Translations under genes and position numbers: made by a program
Part shown: positions 27,212 through 35,819 of the stretch, one piece after another
Numbering within the stretch: the stretch's first letter is position 1
Layout of the letters: each line of letters starts with the position of its first letter
Assembly (NCBI GenBank): GCA_040506705.1
Contig: JBEVWG010000036.1
Location: 1 to 64,000, forward strand
Length of the DNA: 64,000 bases
DNA from: Thiodiazotropha sp040506705
GTDB taxonomy: Bacteria; Pseudomonadota; Gammaproteobacteria; Chromatiales; Chromatiaceae
Direction of reading: 5' to 3'
The notes under the pieces: model-generated
What the model was told of the DNA's origin: nothing
The model's input: the letters and a program-made list of their open reading frames with translations, nothing else
Database searches by the model: none

Positions 27212-28438
27212 TCAACCGGGGCGACTATCAATACGAGGTCTCAATAGTAAGGGGATGTAGCCGATAACAAACAAGAGATAGCTGAGTGACCAGATAGACC
27301 CGGACAACGTGATGCAGGCCTGATAGCTGAGTAGGCCGGTGACAGGCAGCAATACTCGTATGGCCACAGCAATATTGATCAGGATGAAGGCTATGGTAAT
27401 GGATTTACCGGCTTGAATGTTACGCCCAGTATGCCCGAGGGAGACTCTGGCCATCATGCCCAGGGTAAAGATTCCAATGGCGCCAACAGTGAACGCATGT
27501 GTTGCCAGGTTGTTCGGAAAGAGATCGTATAGTGCCATTGCTTTCAGCAGAAAACCTAGGATCAACCAGGCCAGTCCACAAAAAAGTATCCACAGCATCG
27601 GTTGTTGCCATATACCCGGATGGTACCAGTCGTAGAGGCGCCAAGCCTGAGTGAATGCAACGCCTAGGGCCAGTGGGGCGATAAGCCAGCTTTGCGGTAA
27701 CAATAACTCAGCAACTATCCAGAGGGTGAACAGGGTGTAGATGATCTGTTCCCGTTGTTTGCTGAACTGAGGCGCAGCGCCCTGAATCGCTTTCTCTGTG
27801 AAGAATGGTAGAACTCTACCACCGACGAAGATCAATAATAGCAGCACCATATTGCGCATCAGTGAGATACCATCCTGACCCGTTTGGGTAAACCCCAAAC
27901 CCTCCAGATGATATAGCAGGTTGGCTATGGCCATTACGCCCAACAGAGGAATGAAGAGCCGGTTGACCCGGTTTTCAGCTTTTATCAGGGGATTGGTGAG
28001 GGCGATGATCAGTGCAGGGATGAATAACCAATCGACACAAACAACCAGCCAGGTTGGTAAAGATGGGATAAAGGGGAGCACTCTGCCCGCAACCCATAAC
28101 AGTGCAAGCAGGGCCAGTGGTTTACCCGTTGGTGTATCGATGCCTGTCCAGTTGCGTACAGCAGTAAGCAAAAAGCCGGCTATTATGGCCATGCTAAAGC
28201 CGAACAACATCTCATGACTGTGCCAGCCAATAGAGCTGTAGTAGTTCGGTGCAGAAGTGCTCAACCTGAACCAGAGCCAGAGTAGCATCAGCAACAGTCC
28301 GGAAATTGCAGCCAATGCAAAAAAAGGACGAAACCCCAGGGCGAAGGGGACAAATCCCTGGGGTGGTTTGGATGGTGCGGGGGTTTCACCCAAGGGTATG
28401 AGGGCCAAGTTGATTACCGGTGATGATAGTCCGTCCAA
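27212..28438 (-). CDS. nnrS: NnrS family haem-copper membrane protein
   Basis: A 408-residue membrane protein with about 12 hydrophobic helices. NnrS hallmarks are PFALGFRPFFALAA, the histidines in WHSHEMLFGFSMAIIAGFLLT, GRVLPFF and HAFTVGAIGIFTLGMMARVSLGHTGR. NnrS proteins are tied to nitric oxide metabolism and protect against nitrosative stress. The annotated start is a TTG with a poorly placed ribosome site, so the true start could be some codons downstream. No denitrification gene is beside it here. Confidence 0.9.
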   Translation of the reverse strand: MDGLSSPVINLALIPLGETPAPSKPPQGFVPFALGFRPFFALAAISGLLLMLLWLWFRLSTSAPNYYSSIGWHSHEMLFGFSMAIIAGFLLTAVRNWTGIDTPTGKPLALLALLWVAGRVLPFIPSLPTWLVVCVDWLFIPALIIALTNPLIKAENRVNRLFIPLLGVMAIANLLYHLEGLGFTQTGQDGISLMRNMVLLLLIFVGGRVLPFFTEKAIQGAAPQFSKQREQIIYTLFTLWIVAELLLPQSWLIAPLALGVAFTQAWRLYDWYHPGIWQQPMLWILFCGLAWLILGFLLKAMALYDLFPNNLATHAFTVGAIGIFTLGMMARVSLGHTGRNIQAGKSITIAFILINIAVAIRVLLPVTGLLSYQACITLSGSIWSLSYLLFVIGYIPLLLRPRIDSRPG

Positions 28439-28626
28439 CCTTAGGGCCAGTTACGGCCAATGGCCTTGATGCATATCAAAGGTGAGGAAGCCTTAGGTTG
28501 AATCTACCTGTAAAGGGGGGACGGGTTAATATCTACGCCTTAAGGAGGATGATCGAGCATCCATGCTCGATGGTGAACGATATTAGTTTCTAAAATGACG
28601 CACCACACTAGGATTAGCAGTTAGGA

Positions 28627-29127
28627 TCAATAGATCGTTCTACCACTTGTGTTCTTTTCTAGAATGCAGGTTTTGGAACTGCAATCGTAGTGTTTGGATT
28701 CGCCGTTATAGGAGACTTCAACTTTATCATAATAAAATGAAAAGCTTTCAACTGGCGCTGTGTTTCCTGCAGAACTGCTTCCATGAATTGAGTAACTTTT
28801 CACCATTGCATTTTGTAGTCTCCATTGGTACAGGGTATTTTCTGCAGTGGTCTGTAAGATGATTGTTGGGATTTTTTCATTCTTTGTGACTGCGTCCTCC
28901 ATGCGTCTGGCGGCTTCTCTTGCAGCCTGCACAGCAGGTAAAAGAAGGGCCATCTTTGGTTCATCACCTTCAAGGCCAAGCTTGAATTCATCAATGGTTG
29001 CTCTTTGTATACTTCCGTCGTCAAACTCAATTGTGAGAAATAGTTCTCCTGCTTGTGCTGAAGTAGTTAATGGATTCAGAATACTCAGTAGTACAATGCT
29101 GAAAAATAAGTTCTTACCCTTGATCAT
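28627..29127 (-). CDS. Exported Hcp-like protein
   Basis: About 166 residues from the ATG at 29127, which has a GGAG site six bases upstream. A signal peptide (FFSIVLLSILNPLTTSAQA) is followed by GELFLTIEFDDG. The C-terminal part, LQNAMVKSYSIHGSSS...VESFSFYYDKVEVSY, matches the last strands of the Hcp tube fold (the usual pattern is a V-S-S-Y/V-S-G-S-G...E-S-x-S-L/F-N-F-x-K block). A central segment, ALLLPAVQAAREAARR, is the same as the signature of planctomycete DUF1559 proteins. A Sec signal is abnormal for a type VI tube subunit. Function unknown; it may be an Hcp-fold periplasmic or outer protein. Two cysteines near the C terminus may pair. Confidence 0.65.
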   Translation of the reverse strand: MIKGKNLFFSIVLLSILNPLTTSAQAGELFLTIEFDDGSIQRATIDEFKLGLEGDEPKMALLLPAVQAAREAARRMEDAVTKNEKIPTIILQTTAENTLYQWRLQNAMVKSYSIHGSSSAGNTAPVESFSFYYDKVEVSYNGESKHYDCSSKTCILEKNTSGRTIY

Positions 29128-29830
29128 GTTAATCTCCAATCAGTATTAAAATAACAACGCTGTTTCAACAATTCAGAAAGTCAGAGAAATCCTGTCTGCT
29201 ACCTGATTTTTAAATATTTTTTTGGATCGTCCTTTGTCAGTACCCTTCAAAAAAGTGCTACTTACTGTGTTGGTCATTAATCTAAATGCAGATCAAAAAG
29301 TGAGATAGGAAATATTGCACATTAATCTTATTCAACATGTCACATCGCATTCGACAGCCTGCGTGAGGCGATCTGTTTATGTAGGTATTTTTTAGTAAAT
29401 AGAGAATGGTTTTTCTCTATTTATAGTTTGGCTGATGGATGTTTGTTTGGGTATACAGGTAATACTTTGTCAATAATATACCTGGGTGAAGGAAAGCTGT
29501 TTTATCTTGCTGATTAACCTCAATGGTCTGTGCTTGATTTACGGAGCTGAGATTAGAAATCAAACCAAACAACCATATCGGTTGCAAATGCTTGCTGAGG
29601 TTTTGCTGATAATCAAAAGGGACTATATGCTTTTCCTTTAGCGTTCGCTGCGTCTTTGCGATACTCAAGCCGCTGAGTGGTTTACATCAAAGTGGAAAGG
29701 AGCTATCTGATTGAATTGCCAGGATATTGTAAATTTTCATGAACTTGTCCATGTAGTTGATATCAGAATATATTATTAATTTTAGTCTCTGCTAATATAC
29801 TAATTAATTTCTGCTTATATGGAGTTTGAC
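29128..29830. other. 703-bp intergenic region without a convincing gene
   Basis: AT-rich. A minus-strand 83-codon frame (29417-29668) has no ribosome site and no recognisable features and was not accepted. No repeat element from the families described here is present. Confidence 0.5.
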
Positions 29831-30085
29831 ATGTTACCAATACTTCTTGGACTGATGTTGGCTATGTTCTTTGGCCTGATGTCATATATGGTCTACGGCC
29901 TGGAAGGCCTTACCCATTATGCATGGATTGATACCGTCTTCTGGTCTTTGATCATAACCGGGATCATGATCAGTATGATTAACGAGTTGGGCCAGTGTAT
30001 AGCCTGTCGTATACAAAGTTGGCTCAAAATTACCCGCTTTGACTCTATCTGTGATGATTCTGATTGTGCTAGAAACCCATCCTGA
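29831..30085 (+). CDS. Small membrane protein, unknown
   Basis: About 84 residues from the ATG at 29831, preceded by GGAG six bases away; the in-frame ATG at 29819 overlaps that ribosome site and is less likely. Two hydrophobic helices (ILLGLMLAMFFGLMSYMVYG and VFWSLIITGIMISMI) are separated by a short loop, with a cytoplasmic tail containing four cysteines (QCIACRI and SICDDSDCA). No family recognised. It converges on lon. Confidence 0.55.
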   Translation: MLPILLGLMLAMFFGLMSYMVYGLEGLTHYAWIDTVFWSLIITGIMISMINELGQCIACRIQSWLKITRFDSICDDSDCARNPS

Positions 30086-30184
30086 AATAGAGTGTTTTCC
30101 GTTAATGATACGCTTTCCGACAGATCGTATCTGAACGGCGATGGCGCTACATTAGAAATGTGACTTTAGACTAAACCACAATTG

Positions 30185-32575
30185 CTAACTGCTGCGAAAT
30201 AGTTTTGGTATCACATCTTCATAGACTGAGGCGAAGTGAACCTTAAGTCCTTTGCGTATATGTTCAGGCACCTCTTCAAAGTCGCTTCGATTATCTTCAG
30301 GAAGGATCAGCTCCTTGATGCCGGCACGTCTTGCAGCAATTACTTTTTCCCGGATACCCCCAACTGGAAAAACCTGTCCCGTCAAGGTCAACTCACCAGT
30401 CATTGCAATGTTGCGTACTGGCTTCTGCTTGGCAAGAGAGAGTAGTGCGGATGCCATTGTGATACCTGCCGAAGGTCCATCCTTTGGTGTTGCACCAGCA
30501 GGAACATGTAGGTGGATAAAGGCCTTTTTGAAGAAGGATTGGTCAACGCCGAACTCCTCTGCGTGGCTGACGATGTAGCCATAAGCTATTTCGGCAGATT
30601 CACGCATCACATCGCCAAGTTGGCCAGTAAGTTTAAAACCACGATTGAATTCGTGGGTTGCAACCGCTTCAATATTGAGTGTCGCACCACCCATCGCTGT
30701 CCATGCAAGGCCAGTCACGACACCAGCTCCACTGAGATTGCGTTCATCTTTGAATACTGGGCCGCCAAGATAACTTTCGAGGTTCTCCAGGGTTACTTCG
30801 ATTGGCTTTTTGACCCCTTCAAGAAATTTTACAACAGCTTTGCGTACTATTTTCCCGATCTGTTTCTCAAGTCTTCGAACTCCAGCATCTCGTGCATAGC
30901 CCTCTATAATGGCACGCAGAACCGGGCTGTTGAGTTTGATGTCGCGACGTTTCAGACCTGCTCTTTCGAGTTGACGGGGTACCAGATATTTTCGTGCTAT
31001 CTGTAATTTCTCACTGGCGATATAGCCAGAAAGTGCAATCGTCTCCATGCGATCCAGCAAGGGGCGGGGGATAGTATCGAGTTGATTCGCGGTACAGATG
31101 AAGAGCACCTTGGAAAGGTCAAAACGCAGATCCAGATAGTGATCAAGAAAGTCACTGTTCTGTTCAGGATCGAGAACTTCAAGCAGGGCTGATGCCGGGT
31201 CACCATGGTAGGAGGCACCGATTTTATCGATCTCATCAAGCATGATCACCGGATTCTCGGTTCCAGCGTCTTTCATGGCCTGGATGAACTTACCAGGCAT
31301 AGCACCTATGTAGGTGCGTCGATGGCCTTTGATCTCGGCTTCATCACGTATGCCGCCAACTGAAAAGCGATAAAACTTCCTGCCCATAGCTTCTGCTATG
31401 GAGTGTCCGATAGAGGTTTTACCCACGCCAGGTGGACCAACCAGCAGAATGATTGAACCGGCAATCTTACCCTTCATGATGCCTAGTGCGAGAAACTCGA
31501 GAATACGCTCTTTGACATCTTCCAATCCATAGTGGTCTTTATCCAGAGTTTTTCGTGCAGATTGCAGTTCAAGCTTATCTTCTGAATCTATGCCCCATGG
31601 CAGCAGGGTAATCCAGTCCAGGTAGTTTCGGGTGACTGAATATTCCGGTGACCCCGGTTCGAGCACGGCCAGTTTGTCCATCTCCTCGTCGACACGGGTT
31701 TGTGCCTGTTCAGAGAGCTTCAGCTTTTCCAGTCGTTCATGGAATTTATCGAGTTCTGCAGTACGGTCATCTTTTTCAATGCCAAGTTCCTGCTGGATCG
31801 CCTTCAGCTGCTCTCGTAACAGGAATTCACGCTGCTGCTTCTCCATGCGCTCTTCGACGGTTTTACGAATCGAGGCCTGAGCCTTTACCACTTCAAGCTC
31901 ACGATGGAGCAACTCTAGTACTTTCTCCATTCTCGGCAGCAGCTCTACAGTCTCCAGAACCGCCTGGAGTTGAAACTTATCTGAGGTGGTCAGGCTGGCC
32001 GCAAAATCGGTTAGGTGTGAAGGGTCGTCCGGTCCAAATCTATCGAGGAACATGCGTAGTTCCTCGGCATAGAGCGGATTGAGAGGTAAAAGCTCTTTGA
32101 TTGTATTGATGATGGCCACAGCATAGGGTTTGATCTCCTTGCTGTCGCTGGATGGTTCTGGAATATACTCAATACGGGCGGTGAATGGCGCGCCCTTTTT
32201 TACCATCTTCACGAATCTGAAGCGTTGCAGGCATTCAACCAGGACCTGCAGTCTCCCTTCAGAGCGCTGAATCCGGTGGACCCGGCAAACGGTACCGATC
32301 TTCTTGAAGGAGTCGGGGGTGGCCGACTCCGCTGAGTCAGCGGATGAGAGCACAACACCCAGAAGCATGTGTGATGAGTTAGCAACCTCATCCATGGTGC
32401 TTTCCCAGTGCTCCTGCTCCATCAACAGGGGAACTGCCTGGCCAGGAAAGAATGGGCGTGCAGATACGGGCAGTATATGGATCAGGTTAGGCAATACTTC
32501 ATTCGAGCGGGCCAGGGTATGGCCGGTAATGACTTCAACACCCTCATCTACACTGTTTTCTTCTTCTGACATCAT
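30185..32575 (-). CDS. lon: ATP-dependent Lon protease
   Basis: A 796-residue cytoplasmic AAA+ protease. The N-terminal substrate domain (LPNLIHILPVSARPFFPGQA) is followed by a long coiled coil; the ATPase has Walker A GPPGVGKTSIG and Walker B VIMLDEIDKIG. The protease domain has the catalytic serine in PKDGPSAGITMA and lysine in GGIREKVIAARRAG. It degrades misfolded and regulatory proteins. It is not next to clpX/hupB as the classical lon is; its length and N-terminus resemble the second Lon type (AsrA-like) of Pseudomonas. The copy may therefore be a paralogue. It is divergent from the multihaem operon, with a 605-bp shared upstream region. Confidence 0.93.
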   Translation of the reverse strand: MMSEEENSVDEGVEVITGHTLARSNEVLPNLIHILPVSARPFFPGQAVPLLMEQEHWESTMDEVANSSHMLLGVVLSSADSAESATPDSFKKIGTVCRVHRIQRSEGRLQVLVECLQRFRFVKMVKKGAPFTARIEYIPEPSSDSKEIKPYAVAIINTIKELLPLNPLYAEELRMFLDRFGPDDPSHLTDFAASLTTSDKFQLQAVLETVELLPRMEKVLELLHRELEVVKAQASIRKTVEERMEKQQREFLLREQLKAIQQELGIEKDDRTAELDKFHERLEKLKLSEQAQTRVDEEMDKLAVLEPGSPEYSVTRNYLDWITLLPWGIDSEDKLELQSARKTLDKDHYGLEDVKERILEFLALGIMKGKIAGSIILLVGPPGVGKTSIGHSIAEAMGRKFYRFSVGGIRDEAEIKGHRRTYIGAMPGKFIQAMKDAGTENPVIMLDEIDKIGASYHGDPASALLEVLDPEQNSDFLDHYLDLRFDLSKVLFICTANQLDTIPRPLLDRMETIALSGYIASEKLQIARKYLVPRQLERAGLKRRDIKLNSPVLRAIIEGYARDAGVRRLEKQIGKIVRKAVVKFLEGVKKPIEVTLENLESYLGGPVFKDERNLSGAGVVTGLAWTAMGGATLNIEAVATHEFNRGFKLTGQLGDVMRESAEIAYGYIVSHAEEFGVDQSFFKKAFIHLHVPAGATPKDGPSAGITMASALLSLAKQKPVRNIAMTGELTLTGQVFPVGGIREKVIAARRAGIKELILPEDNRSDFEEVPEHIRKGLKVHFASVYEDVIPKLFRSS

Positions 32576-32842
32576 GCTACCTACTGGTTAGTCCTACTCT
32601 ATGTCTGGCTGGTCTGGCAGTTATCGCATTTATCATCATACGACCCACTAGCCGTTTAATTTTTGAATTAAGAAAAGCTATCGAACTGATATGGGGGCGG
32701 ATTTGCCGGTTGCAAGCGGGCAGAGGTGGAATTGCTCTTTGGGAGTGGATATATCCCCCAATTATACAGTTCAGTCAGCATCTACCCGTCAGGTTAATCG
32801 GATGATTATCTGGAACAGTTCATTCACTTATATTATGCGGGG

Positions 32843-32859
32843 TTGAACGATTCGTTCAA
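32843..32859. promoter_or_regulatory. Palindromic operator, upstream activator site 1
   Basis: Perfect palindrome TTGAACGATTCGTTCAA (8+1+8), about 190 bp upstream of the -24 box of the multihaem operon. The same core recurs at 42739-42755 upstream of another sigma-54-type promoter. Confidence 0.75.
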
Positions 32860-32882
32860 TGTTTTTGAATCACGCTCTCCCC

Positions 32883-32899
32883 TGATACGAATCGTTCTC
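32883..32899. promoter_or_regulatory. Palindromic operator, upstream activator site 2
   Basis: TGATACGAATCGTTCTC, an imperfect copy of the site at 32843 whose centre is 40 bp away, close to four helical turns, so both would lie on the same face of the DNA. Confidence 0.65.
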
Positions 32900-33034
32900 T
32901 TTTGAAGTAGGTCGATTTACCCTAAATAGGTAGATTCTTTGTCCTTCTCTGACCCCCGGCCACCCTGTATTTAGCACAATTTTTCAGATGTTTTTTTGTT
33001 GGATTCCGATTCTCCCAAACCCCTGAAAAAAGTA

Positions 33035-33051
33035 TTGGTATAGATCTTGCG
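33035..33051 (+). promoter_or_regulatory. Sigma-54 (-24/-12) promoter of the dodecahaem operon
   Basis: TTGGTATAGATCTTGCG has the invariant GG and GC with exactly 10 bases between and a good TTGC -12 element. It predicts a start near 33062 and a leader of about 120 nt. It requires an enhancer-binding activator; the paired palindromes upstream are its likely sites. No activator gene is in the window. Confidence 0.72.
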
Positions 33052-33180
33052 GTTACAGCGTGTGTGTTATTTGCACGCAGTCCGTACTCAACTTAGAAAA
33101 GATTGAAAGGGTAAAAGCCCCTTGTCGCCGCTTCCACTCGCTAGGAAGCAGATGTTTTTTACTTAATCGGGAGTCAAATA

Positions 33181-35532
33181 ATGAAACGCCTAGCACTACT
33201 AGCTGTAGTGGCGTTAGTCGCATGGGGGAGCGGAGGAAACTCTTTCGTCCCCATCGCTGAGGCCAAAGGTAAAGCTTGCTTGGCTTGTCATGAAGGCGTT
33301 GAGCGCTTTAGTGACGGTGTCATGCAGGAGGACATTGAGAAGATGGGAGCTGAAATGGGTGATCCCGCAGGTTGCGTGGTCTGCCATGGTGGCAACCCAG
33401 CTGAAGAAGCAGACAAAATGAAGGCTCATATGGGCTCCCCCGCCGACCTCGCAAAAAAGGGCGGTCCCAAAAACTTCCTACCAGATCCTGGTGCGATGCC
33501 TGTCAACGACCAGGCTTGTGGTCAGTGTCACTCCGGCTACTTTGATCGTTTGAACAAATCCCTGATGAATACTGAAGCGGGTAAGCTGCAAGGTAACATG
33601 TGGTCCTGGGGCTATCAGAAAGACATGAAGGTTGTCTGGGGTAACTATGACATCATGGACGAAGATGGTCCTGTGCCTCTGGTCGGTACCAAAGCCTATA
33701 AGAAGTACATGAAAGACTTCGTCAAGAAGCATCCTGATCAGATGCCGAAGCGTCTGAAACAGCTGCCTCAGGTAGATCTGGAAAAGCTGACCGACAATCC
33801 CAACCATGCTGGTCTTACCTACTCCCGTCATGACTGTCAGCGTTGTCACGTTGGTGTTACTGGTCGCGATAAGCGTGGTGACTACCGGGGTTCCGGTTGT
33901 TCTGCCTGTCACGTACCTTACTCAAATGATGGCTTTTACGAAGGTGGTGACCCGACCATCAAGAAGGATGAAGCCGGTCATGTACTGACTCATCGCATGC
34001 AGGGCACCCGTAAGACCAAAGTTAAGGTTGGTGAGGTTGAATACTCTGGTATTCCAGTTGAAACCTGTGTCTCTTGTCACAACCGCGGTAAGCGTGTTGG
34101 TGTGAGTTATCAGGGCATCATGGAAGCGCCTTACGGCTCTCCTTTCAATGAGAAGGGTAAGAAGCAGCCCAAGATGCACACCAAGCGTTACCTGTTTATC
34201 AAAGAGGATCTCCACCACGAGATGAACTCCCTTGCAGGTAACCCGAAGGGTGGCATGCTCTGTCAGGACTGTCATACCACTATCGACCTTCATGGCGATG
34301 GCAACATCCCCGGCACCACCCTGGCTCAGGTTGAGGTCGAATGTGAAGACTGCCATGGTACCTTCAACAAGCTACCCTGGGATCTTCCCTTGGGTCGTGG
34401 TGAAGAGTTCGGTGAGATGAAAGATGGTCTGCCGACCGCCAACACCAAAGCACGTGGTCTAGCCAATAAGTGGCCCGAGTATATGAAAGACGCGACTCAG
34501 TACGAGCCCGAAGACGGTTTCCTGCTCTCTGCACGCGGCAATCCACTGGGTAACGTAGTCAAGAAGGGCAAAGACGTTATTGTTCACTCTGCGAACGGTC
34601 TCGACTTCAAAGCACCTCTGCTGAAACGTATTGGTGATGAAGGCACCTTCAAGTCGACGCTGGCCAAGGTCTCCATGTTTCTGATTCCTCAGCACCAGAA
34701 CAATATGGAGTGTTACGCTTGTCACGCCGACTGGGTTCCACAGTGCTATGGTTGTCACGTCACAGTCGACTACTCGAAAGACAATAAGGGTACTGACTGG
34801 CTCGTCAATGCCAGCAATCGTGATCCCAAGACCGGTCTGACGCCTGATGCGCCTCCGGGCACTAATGGTATGAAGAGCCCTGGTAAAGTCATGGAGACCC
34901 GCTCCTACCTGCGTTGGGAGACTCCGGTTCTCGGTATCAACGGTGAAGGCCGTGTTAGCCCTATGATGCCTGGTTGTCAGGTAACCACCACGGTTATCGA
35001 CAAAGATGGCAAGACTCTGGTTAACAACAAGATCTGGGAAACTCCTGAAGGCCCGGGTATCGACACCGCAGCCGTACAGCCTCACACCGCTGGCCGCAGT
35101 GCCCGTAGCTGTGAGTCCTGTCACGACAACCCCAAGGCCCTGGGCTATGGTGTTGAAGGTGGTCGCTTCCTGTTGGGGGCTGACAAGGACTTCGTCCTCG
35201 ATCTGAAGGACTCAGCCACTGGCAATATCATTCCTCAGAGAACCCAGGTTCAGATTCCCGGTATTCCCGGCCTGACCTACGATTGGTCCGCAATCGTGAC
35301 TGAGGATGGTGAGCAGTTGAGCTCCGTAGGCTCTCACTGGCCGCTGACCGGTCCTCTGCCTGATGAGAAGCGTGACGCCATTGAGAAGACTGGTGTCTGC
35401 CTCGGCTGTCATGAAGAGCGCTTCAATCCTGAATTCTGGAATAAGGTATCCCAACCTGGCGTTATGGATAGCTTTGAACACCAGCAGTTCATGAAGAAAG
35501 CTCTGAAGGCGATTGCTGCACAGAAGAAGTAA
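33181..35532 (+). CDS. Dodecahaem periplasmic cytochrome c
   Basis: 783 residues with a signal peptide (cleavage near AEA-KGK) and twelve CXXCH sites, at residues about 33, 65, 113, 219, 240, 296, 361, 388, 511, 522, 644 and 740. I do not recognise a named family; it is not the eight-haem HAO or tetrathionate-reductase type by haem count. The paired motifs at 511/522 (CYACH, CYGCH) and the segment KSLMNTEAGK after the third haem are distinctive. It is probably an electron carrier or terminal redox enzyme in the periplasm that exchanges electrons with the TorC-like cytochrome encoded next. A GGGAG ribosome site precedes the ATG. Codon use is strongly biased, suggesting high expression. Confidence 0.9.
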   Translation: MKRLALLAVVALVAWGSGGNSFVPIAEAKGKACLACHEGVERFSDGVMQEDIEKMGAEMGDPAGCVVCHGGNPAEEADKMKAHMGSPADLAKKGGPKNFLPDPGAMPVNDQACGQCHSGYFDRLNKSLMNTEAGKLQGNMWSWGYQKDMKVVWGNYDIMDEDGPVPLVGTKAYKKYMKDFVKKHPDQMPKRLKQLPQVDLEKLTDNPNHAGLTYSRHDCQRCHVGVTGRDKRGDYRGSGCSACHVPYSNDGFYEGGDPTIKKDEAGHVLTHRMQGTRKTKVKVGEVEYSGIPVETCVSCHNRGKRVGVSYQGIMEAPYGSPFNEKGKKQPKMHTKRYLFIKEDLHHEMNSLAGNPKGGMLCQDCHTTIDLHGDGNIPGTTLAQVEVECEDCHGTFNKLPWDLPLGRGEEFGEMKDGLPTANTKARGLANKWPEYMKDATQYEPEDGFLLSARGNPLGNVVKKGKDVIVHSANGLDFKAPLLKRIGDEGTFKSTLAKVSMFLIPQHQNNMECYACHADWVPQCYGCHVTVDYSKDNKGTDWLVNASNRDPKTGLTPDAPPGTNGMKSPGKVMETRSYLRWETPVLGINGEGRVSPMMPGCQVTTTVIDKDGKTLVNNKIWETPEGPGIDTAAVQPHTAGRSARSCESCHDNPKALGYGVEGGRFLLGADKDFVLDLKDSATGNIIPQRTQVQIPGIPGLTYDWSAIVTEDGEQLSSVGSHWPLTGPLPDEKRDAIEKTGVCLGCHEERFNPEFWNKVSQPGVMDSFEHQQFMKKALKAIAAQKK

Positions 35533-35545
35533 GGGCAGATTGTAA

Positions 35546-35562
35546 CAGGTGATTATCACCTG
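35546..35562. other. Small palindrome CAGGTGATTATCACCTG
   Basis: Perfect 7-bp arms around TTA, 14 nt after the dodecahaem stop codon. It could be a stabilising 3' hairpin or a binding site. Confidence 0.5.
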
Positions 35563-35570
35563 ATTGTGTG

Positions 35571-35604
35571 GGGCCAGTCCTCTGGGCTGGCTCCATTTTT
35601 TCAC
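35571..35604 (+). terminator. Probable terminator or attenuator after the dodecahaem gene
   Basis: A GGCCAGTCC/GGGCTGGCT stem with some G-U pairs and a run of six T. If partial, it would let the cytochrome be made in excess over the downstream genes. The remaining 200 nt up to the TorC-like gene shows nothing else clear. Confidence 0.6.
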
Positions 35605-35819
35605 CCCTCTCTGGTTTTTATTAGACTCCATATCAAAATTAACGAACGCAACGATTTTGATATGGCTTCTAGGATTATGAACAGCTTCTATCATGCTGCT
35701 GGTCAGAGAATTGGTCTATTTGTACAAGATATATTTTGCCCGAATGAATCATCGATCAGGCATGGAGTGATGATTCTTTTCTTCAAACGAAACTCAAACC
35801 TTTAATCGGTAGGAATGTG

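Noticed and set aside
29417..29668. 83-codon minus-strand frame
   Set aside because: No ribosome site, composition of non-coding AT-rich DNA, no recognisable motif.
33181..35532. Hydroxylamine oxidoreductase or octahaem tetrathionate reductase
   Set aside because: Twelve CXXCH sites, with spacing unlike the eight-haem families; naming it so would overstate the evidence.
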